From assembly GCA_033722295.1 (NCBI GenBank), contig JAWVZH010000039.1, positions 1-21,000 on the forward strand: a DNA stretch of 21,000 nucleotides. The letters run 5' to 3'. The notes beneath the pieces are model-generated. The model was given only the letters and a program-made list of their open reading frames with translations. It was not told the origin of the DNA and did not search any database. The DNA is from JAWVZH01 sp033722295 (lineage in GTDB: Bacteria; Bacteroidota; Bacteroidia; Chitinophagales; Saprospiraceae). The position numbers were made by a program, and so were the translations under genes. Positions within the stretch are counted from its first letter, which is position 1. Each line of letters starts with the position of its first letter. Below, in pieces: positions 16,646 through 21,000 of this stretch.

Positions 16646-18124
16646 ATGAAAAAGACTACGACCATCATATTAATTGTCGGTGTTATCGTGATGCTCAATG
16701 TGCTTGCTCAGGAATTCTTCTTTCGTTGGGATGTGACCGAGAACGATCAATATACCTTGAGTCAGGCTACGCTGGATATTCTGAAGGATCTTGAAGATCC
16801 GGTTACGATCACCGCCTATTTTTCAGAGAACCTCCCAACCCAAATCGGGAAGACCCGTGAAGATTTTCAGGATCTTCTGGTAGAATACGCCAGCAGATCA
16901 AAGGGCATGGTGCAATATGAATTTATCAGTCCTAATGAGGACCCGCAATTGGAGCAACAGGTTATGCAATCGGGTATTCGTCCTGTAATGATACAGGATC
17001 GTGAAAAGGATGAAATGAAACAGGTCAAGGCGTATATGGGTGCACTTATACAGGCAGGAGAGCAAGAGGAAGCTATCCCATTCATCCAACCAGGAGCTGC
17101 TATGGAATACGCGCTGACCACAGGAATAAAAAAGATCAGTGTATTGGATAAGCCTGAGGTAGGACTGATAGGCGGTCACGGGGAGGCGGGTTTTCAGGAG
17201 CTTGGACAAGTTGTACAGGCATTACAAGTATTATATAATGTCGAGAACATCGACATGTCAACCGTTGAAGAGATCGCTCCCAGATTTCGCGCTGTCGCTA
17301 TGATACGTCCAACAGACAGCATACCACCTCAGCATTTCGAAATACTCGACGATTACCTGGATAAGGGAGGCAAGATCCTGGTTGCGGCGGACTTTGTTGA
17401 AGGCGATTTCTCTACTGCTTCTGGTGCTGAGTTCAGCACTGGACTCAGCGATTGGCTGGCGAAATATCAGATCAATGTAGAACCTGCCTTTGTTCTGGAC
17501 AATCGTTGCGGATCGGTTTCTGTACAGCAACAACAGGGCTTTTTCAGGATCAATACGCCTGTAAAATTCCCTTATCTGCCTTTGATAAATGCCTTTCCCG
17601 AGCACCCGATCACTCAGGGACTTGAGGAAGTCCTATTGGAGTTTGCAAGTCCAGTAACATATTCAGGAGAGCGCAAATTCGATCCGCTGCTCATAACGTC
17701 AAAAAAAGCAGGGTCCCAATCACCGCCCGTTAGGTTTGACGTTCAAAGGAACTGGTCAATGGCCGATTTCCCCCAGAGCGATATCACCATGGGCGGCGTT
17801 CTCCATGGGGAAGGGGGGAGCGGTGAACTGGTTTTGTTTACCGATGGTAATTTCCCGATCTCCGGTCAGCAGGGCACCCGAAAGGACAATGTCTCTCTCC
17901 TGGTCAATGCTGTGGACTGGTTGTCCGATGATACGGGATTGATAGACCTGAGGACAAAAGGAGTGGCAACAAGGCCGATCGAGGACCTGGAAGATGTCCA
18001 GCGGATGAGAATGAAATGGATCAACTTCCTGCTTCCCATAGTGCTTGTTATCGCCTATGGGTTGTTCCGCAGACAGTTGAACATCAGGAAACGACGTCGC
18101 CTCATGGAGGAAAGCTATGTATAA
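16646..18124 (+). CDS. gldG: GldG-like ABC auxiliary protein
   Basis: This 492-residue protein is anchored at both ends: an N-terminal helix (about 6-22, IILIVGVIVMLNVLAQ) and a C-terminal helix near 460-475 (INFLLPIVLVIAYGLF) with a basic tail, leaving a large periplasmic domain. The start of that domain (DVTENDQYTLSQATLDILKD) and the block LIGGHGEAGF are hallmarks of the GldG/PF09822 auxiliary family. The central part resembles a class I glutamine amidotransferase-like fold (MIRPTDSIPPQHFEILDDYL, GGKILVAADF). It is shorter than GldG of F. johnsoniae (about 560 residues). It begins directly after the gldF stop and would work with that permease. DUF4340 downstream fits the generic form of this cassette. 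Confidence 0.85.
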   Translation: MKKTTTIILIVGVIVMLNVLAQEFFFRWDVTENDQYTLSQATLDILKDLEDPVTITAYFSENLPTQIGKTREDFQDLLVEYASRSKGMVQYEFISPNEDPQLEQQVMQSGIRPVMIQDREKDEMKQVKAYMGALIQAGEQEEAIPFIQPGAAMEYALTTGIKKISVLDKPEVGLIGGHGEAGFQELGQVVQALQVLYNVENIDMSTVEEIAPRFRAVAMIRPTDSIPPQHFEILDDYLDKGGKILVAADFVEGDFSTASGAEFSTGLSDWLAKYQINVEPAFVLDNRCGSVSVQQQQGFFRINTPVKFPYLPLINAFPEHPITQGLEEVLLEFASPVTYSGERKFDPLLITSKKAGSQSPPVRFDVQRNWSMADFPQSDITMGGVLHGEGGSGELVLFTDGNFPISGQQGTRKDNVSLLVNAVDWLSDDTGLIDLRTKGVATRPIEDLEDVQRMRMKWINFLLPIVLVIAYGLFRRQLNIRKRRRLMEESYV

Positions 18125-18135
18125 ATTTCGGCATT

Positions 18136-19050
18136 ATGAATAACAGGTTGCTCGCTGCGATATTTTTGATTCTGATAGGGATCTACTTCGTATCCAAATG
18201 GGTTGGAGGTAGTGACGACAGGTCATTCGACAGAGACATCATTACTATAGATACTGCTCGGGTCTCACAGTTGACTTTTGATATGGAAAATAATGAAGGC
18301 TCCATCACTGTTAAGCGTATGCGTGGAGAATGGCAGGTCGAAACTACCCAAAGAGTAGCACCGGCCAAAGCCATGTCAGTGAAGAATATTCTTGGAACGC
18401 TGTCAGACATAAATGCTAATAGAGTAGTCGCAAATTCTGAAGATAAGTGGGAGGATTACGAAGTGCAGGATGGCGATGCTGTGCTCACGGTAATGGCTGA
18501 TAATGAGACCTTGGCAAAATTCCATGTCGGACGCATAGCCTTCAATCAACAGAAGCGGAGTGGTACTTCTTTCGTAAGATTATTTGGCGAAAATGAGGTT
18601 TATGCTGTCGATGGTTTTCTAAGTATAACGCTCAAACCTTCGTTCGAGTCTTTGGTAGATAAGACGGTGCTGGACATTTCGAGTGAAGATGAAATCAATG
18701 AAGTGGAACTAGCGGGTGATTCGCTGAATTACACTATAAGTAAGTCAGATGCTGAATGGAAGATCGGTGATACTGCACTTGACTCTTCAGTTATTACCGA
18801 CTATTTAAGCAAGTTTTCACTATTGCAGGGTTCAGAGGTGCTTAACAATTACGATACAACCGGAAGGCCTGCTTTTCAATCCATTTCGATCAAGGGGGAC
18901 GGATTTATCCGGGAAGTAAAAGCCTACAGAGAAGGTCATAATGGATTTGTACTCTACAATCCGGAGCGTCCATCCGTTTATTTTGGGGATACCTCTGGTA
19001 ACTTGTTTGGAAAGATATATAGATCAGCTAACTCCTTCTATGACAAATAA
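18136..19050 (+). CDS. DUF4340-type membrane-anchored protein
   Basis: I start it at 18136 because the sequence then opens with a membrane helix (NRLLAAIFLILIGIYFVSKW, residues 3-22); an upstream ATG at 18016 would overlap gldG by over 100 bases and add a non-conserved leader. The 304-residue protein is a single-helix anchor plus periplasmic beta-rich repeats typical of DUF4340: ITIDTARVSQLTFDME, GEWQVETTQRVAPAKAMSVK, then DKTVLDISSEDEINEVEL and SDAEWKIGDTALDSSVITDYL. The latter two pairs are an internal repeat of the same motif. It is the usual fourth member of the GldA-F-G-type cassette. Its function is unknown; a periplasmic partner of the GldG-like protein is likely. Confidence 0.85.
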   Translation: MNNRLLAAIFLILIGIYFVSKWVGGSDDRSFDRDIITIDTARVSQLTFDMENNEGSITVKRMRGEWQVETTQRVAPAKAMSVKNILGTLSDINANRVVANSEDKWEDYEVQDGDAVLTVMADNETLAKFHVGRIAFNQQKRSGTSFVRLFGENEVYAVDGFLSITLKPSFESLVDKTVLDISSEDEINEVELAGDSLNYTISKSDAEWKIGDTALDSSVITDYLSKFSLLQGSEVLNNYDTTGRPAFQSISIKGDGFIREVKAYREGHNGFVLYNPERPSVYFGDTSGNLFGKIYRSANSFYDK

Positions 19051-20638
19051 AGAGATCGCAAAGGAGTTTTCTGAGTTGGCCGACCTCATGGAGCTGCATG
19101 ATCAAAACGAGTTCAAGGTTCGCACTTATCGTAATGCATATATGTCGATCAGACGATTTCCTGAGCCCATCGAAGAACTGGAACCCGAGGCCATAATGGG
19201 TCAACGGGGTATTGGGAAGTCGGTAGCCCTGAAGATCGAGGAATTGCTTGACTACGGTAGGATGGAAGCTCTTGAGGAATTGCGGGATCAGACACCACAG
19301 GGCATTCGGGATATGTTGAATGTAAAAGGGTTGGGGCCGAAGAAGATAAAGACTATCTGGCGCGACATGGGTATTGAGAACGTCACGGACCTGATGTATG
19401 CCTGTAATGAAAACCGCCTTATCGAGGCCCATGGGTTTGGTGCTAAAACTCAGGCAGACGTCCTGAGTAAGCTGCAATTCTATTTGGCTTCAAGGGATAA
19501 GATGCTATATGCGACGGCAGAAGCGTTGGCAGATAGATTAAGGCAGGCTTTATCCAAGGTAGGTGTGATCTCCAATTATGGTGGTGAGTTGCTGCGCCGC
19601 AACAATATCATAGATGATCTGGTGTTGCACTGCAAGGGCGACCCGGAACTATTAACCACCATTTCAGATATAAAGGTGTCGGTTGGCAGAGGCAATGAAC
19701 TGGAAGTAATATTTGAAGAGGAGATTGAGGCGACGTTAAAGTTCTGGGAAGGCGAACTTGACGAAGTTATCAGGAGTGAGGAGGCCCCCGAGAGATTAAG
19801 ATCTGATATCGTCATTAAGAATTCTGAATGGGGAGAATGGCCCGTGACAGAGCCTCCGCCTGAGCTATGGGATAATACGGATATTGACCTTCAAAAGCTG
19901 GAGGTCAGTGAGCTTGTGGGACCAGAAGATATCAAAGGTGTCATCCATAGCCACTCGATATATAGCGATGGAAGCCATACGGTAGAACAAATGGCGTTGG
20001 CGTCCAGAGCAAGGGGGTATCAATATCTTGTAATGTCTGACCATTCCAGGTCGGCATTCTATGCCAATGGGCTGGATGAAGACAGGGTTTTGAAGCAATG
20101 GGAAGAGATAGATAAGCTCAATGAGAAGATCATAGACTTCAGGATCTTTAAAAGCATCGAGTCGGATATTTTATTCGACGGCCAACTCGACTATAGAGAT
20201 GAATTTCTTGAAGGGTTTGATCTGGTGATCGCTTCAGTTCATTCACAATTAAAAATGGATGAGGAGAAAGCAACCCAACGCCTCATAAGTGCTATAGAAC
20301 ATCCGGCCACCCGTATTCTTGGTCATATGACCGGCAGATTGATACTTGGTAGGGCAGGTTATCCGGTAGATCACGACAGGATCATTGATGCCTGCGCTGC
20401 TAACGATGTCGTCATCGAATTAAATGCGAATCCGTATCGCCTGGATATTGATTGGAGATACATTCAAAAAGCCCAGGAGAAAGACGTAATGATCTCTATT
20501 AACCCTGATGCGCACAGTACGGATGGGATCGACGATATAAGATATGGCGTATTGAGTGCTAGAAAGGGCGGCCTTTTGAAGGGTAATTGTCTGTCCTGCA
20601 AAACGCTCAGTGAGTTCGAGGCCTGGATCGATAATTAA
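19040..20638 (+). CDS. polX: PolX-like protein with intact PHP domain and degenerate polymerase palm
   Basis: The start at 19040 gives 532 residues; it overlaps the DUF4340 gene by 11 bases. Residues 1-150 are the 8-kDa-like DNA-binding region with helix-hairpin-helix motifs (RGIGKSVALKIEEL at 56-69, VKGLGPKKIKTIW at 95-107, AHGFGAKTQADVL at 130-142). The palm that should carry GS..RR...GDxD reads GGELLRRNNIIDDLVL (181-196) and lacks the normal catalytic aspartate pair and the later TGS region. The C-terminal PHP domain has the complete metal site: H303, H305, D310, D334/H335, E374, H401, H429, D490, H492. The likely activity is therefore a Mn-dependent 3'-5' exonuclease or phosphoesterase in base-excision repair rather than DNA synthesis. 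Palm erosion seems common in Bacteroidota members of this family. The overlap suggests coupling to the ABC cassette, with no obvious functional link. Confidence 0.88.
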   Translation: MTNKEIAKEFSELADLMELHDQNEFKVRTYRNAYMSIRRFPEPIEELEPEAIMGQRGIGKSVALKIEELLDYGRMEALEELRDQTPQGIRDMLNVKGLGPKKIKTIWRDMGIENVTDLMYACNENRLIEAHGFGAKTQADVLSKLQFYLASRDKMLYATAEALADRLRQALSKVGVISNYGGELLRRNNIIDDLVLHCKGDPELLTTISDIKVSVGRGNELEVIFEEEIEATLKFWEGELDEVIRSEEAPERLRSDIVIKNSEWGEWPVTEPPPELWDNTDIDLQKLEVSELVGPEDIKGVIHSHSIYSDGSHTVEQMALASRARGYQYLVMSDHSRSAFYANGLDEDRVLKQWEEIDKLNEKIIDFRIFKSIESDILFDGQLDYRDEFLEGFDLVIASVHSQLKMDEEKATQRLISAIEHPATRILGHMTGRLILGRAGYPVDHDRIIDACAANDVVIELNANPYRLDIDWRYIQKAQEKDVMISINPDAHSTDGIDDIRYGVLSARKGGLLKGNCLSCKTLSEFEAWIDN

Positions 20639-20658
20639 TGCTGATTTCTGTGGTGAGA

Positions 20659-20678
20659 ATTGGCAAGCATGTGCCGAT
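20659..20678 (+). terminator. Weak hairpin after polX
   Basis: Bases 20659-20665 (ATTGGCA) can pair with 20672-20678 (TGCCGAT), with one G-U pair and a six-base loop, 20 bases after the polX stop. Only a short run of three T follows, so it is a poor intrinsic terminator. Confidence 0.2.
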
Positions 20679-20700
20679 TTGCAATTCGTTAACAATTGGT

Positions 20701-20734
20701 TTGTAACTATGACAGGACTCTCACGTTAACTTTG
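20701..20734 (+). promoter_or_regulatory. Bacteroidota-type promoter for the DUF1573-type lipoprotein
   Basis: TTG at 20701-20703 is followed 23 bases later by TAACTTTG at 20727-20734. This fits the Flavobacterium-type promoter TTG-N17-23-TAnnTTTG, at the upper end of the spacing. It lies 39 bases before the ATG at 20774, and an AT-rich leader with AAGGAAA sits just before that ATG. Confidence 0.55.
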
Positions 20735-20773
20735 TCAGAGATAAGTCATTAAACTTTAAAAAAGGAAATTATA

Positions 20774-21000
20774 ATGAAATCAGTTTTCAATTTATTCGTA
20801 CTGTTTCTGGCCTTGGGATTGACAGTAGCATGTTCCAATGACAAGAGCACAGCTGAGGAAGGTGGAGAAGAAGAATCTACTGTAGCTACCAATGAGAATG
20901 CTTCAGGTGATCAGGCTTCATTGAACCAGGCCAACGATCCTGCTGAGCCTGCAGGGCCAACAACAACTATTGAGTACGCTGAAACCACTCATGATTTTGG
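20774..21000 (+). CDS. DUF1573-type lipoprotein, 3' end outside window
   Basis: The ATG at 20774 opens a frame that stays open to the window end (75 codons visible). The first 20 residues are a lipoprotein signal (NLFVLFLALGLTVAC), with Cys 20 as the lipidation site. An acidic, Ser/Thr/Ala-rich linker follows (EEGGEEEST and so on). The last visible residues, IEYAETTHDFG, match the opening strand of DUF1573 domains, an immunoglobulin-like fold in exported Bacteroidota proteins. Only the start of the domain is visible, so the family call is provisional. It has its own promoter and so is a separate unit from polX. Function is unknown. Confidence 0.75.
   Translation, partial: MKSVFNLFVLFLALGLTVACSNDKSTAEEGGEEESTVATNENASGDQASLNQANDPAEPAGPTTTIEYAETTHDF

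Noticed and set aside
20682..20698. Palindrome-like CAATT-GTTAAC-AATTG segment upstream of the last gene as an operator
   Set aside because: The two arms are offset by one base around GTTAAC, so the symmetry is imperfect and likely due to AT-rich composition.

Overview
The window looks like a chromosomal segment of a Bacteroidota bacterium, probably Cytophagales-like. The evidence is a fused CcsB-CcsA cytochrome c synthetase, an SDR-type threonine dehydrogenase next to kbl, a GldA/GldF/GldG-type ABC cassette, a DUF1573-type lipoprotein, short lipoprotein signal peptides, and promoter-like TAnnTTTG boxes. No rRNA, tRNA, CRISPR array, transposase or phage gene is visible. No gap between genes exceeds 300 bases; the longest is 242 bases (8712-8953).

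Region 1 (1-5577, + strand) is the most unusual part. It holds the 3' part of a giant multiheme c-type cytochrome with 43 CxxCH motifs in 1058 visible residues. The protein is built from a strict hierarchy of repeats: a 441-bp six-heme module A and a 225-bp three-heme module B. A tight gene series follows: a predicted outer-membrane beta-barrel protein whose ATG overlaps the cytochrome stop, then an OB-fold-like lipoprotein. I read this as a candidate trans-outer-membrane electron conduit. Convergent to it (5610-8711, - strand) is ccsBA, whose product attaches heme to CxxCH motifs.

Region 2 (8954-14210, all - strand) reads, in transcription order: a large unrecognised protein that seems to carry remnants of an SF1 helicase, a small HsdR_N-like PD-(D/E)xK protein overlapping it by 53 bases, SDR-type threonine dehydrogenase, kbl, and a small TerB-like protein. 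The tdh-kbl pair converts threonine to glycine and acetyl-CoA. A perfect 11-base inverted repeat and a promoter-like box lie just upstream of the first gene.

Region 3 (14305-20638) has a MORN-type repeat lipoprotein (-) divergent from a four-gene + strand cassette: GldA-like ATPase, GldF-like permease, GldG-like auxiliary protein and a DUF4340-type protein. A PolX-like protein follows, overlapping the DUF4340 gene; it has an intact PHP domain but a degenerate polymerase palm. Region 4 (20774 to the window end) is the start of a DUF1573-type lipoprotein behind a good promoter candidate.

All family names come from reading sequence motifs by eye; no database search was run.
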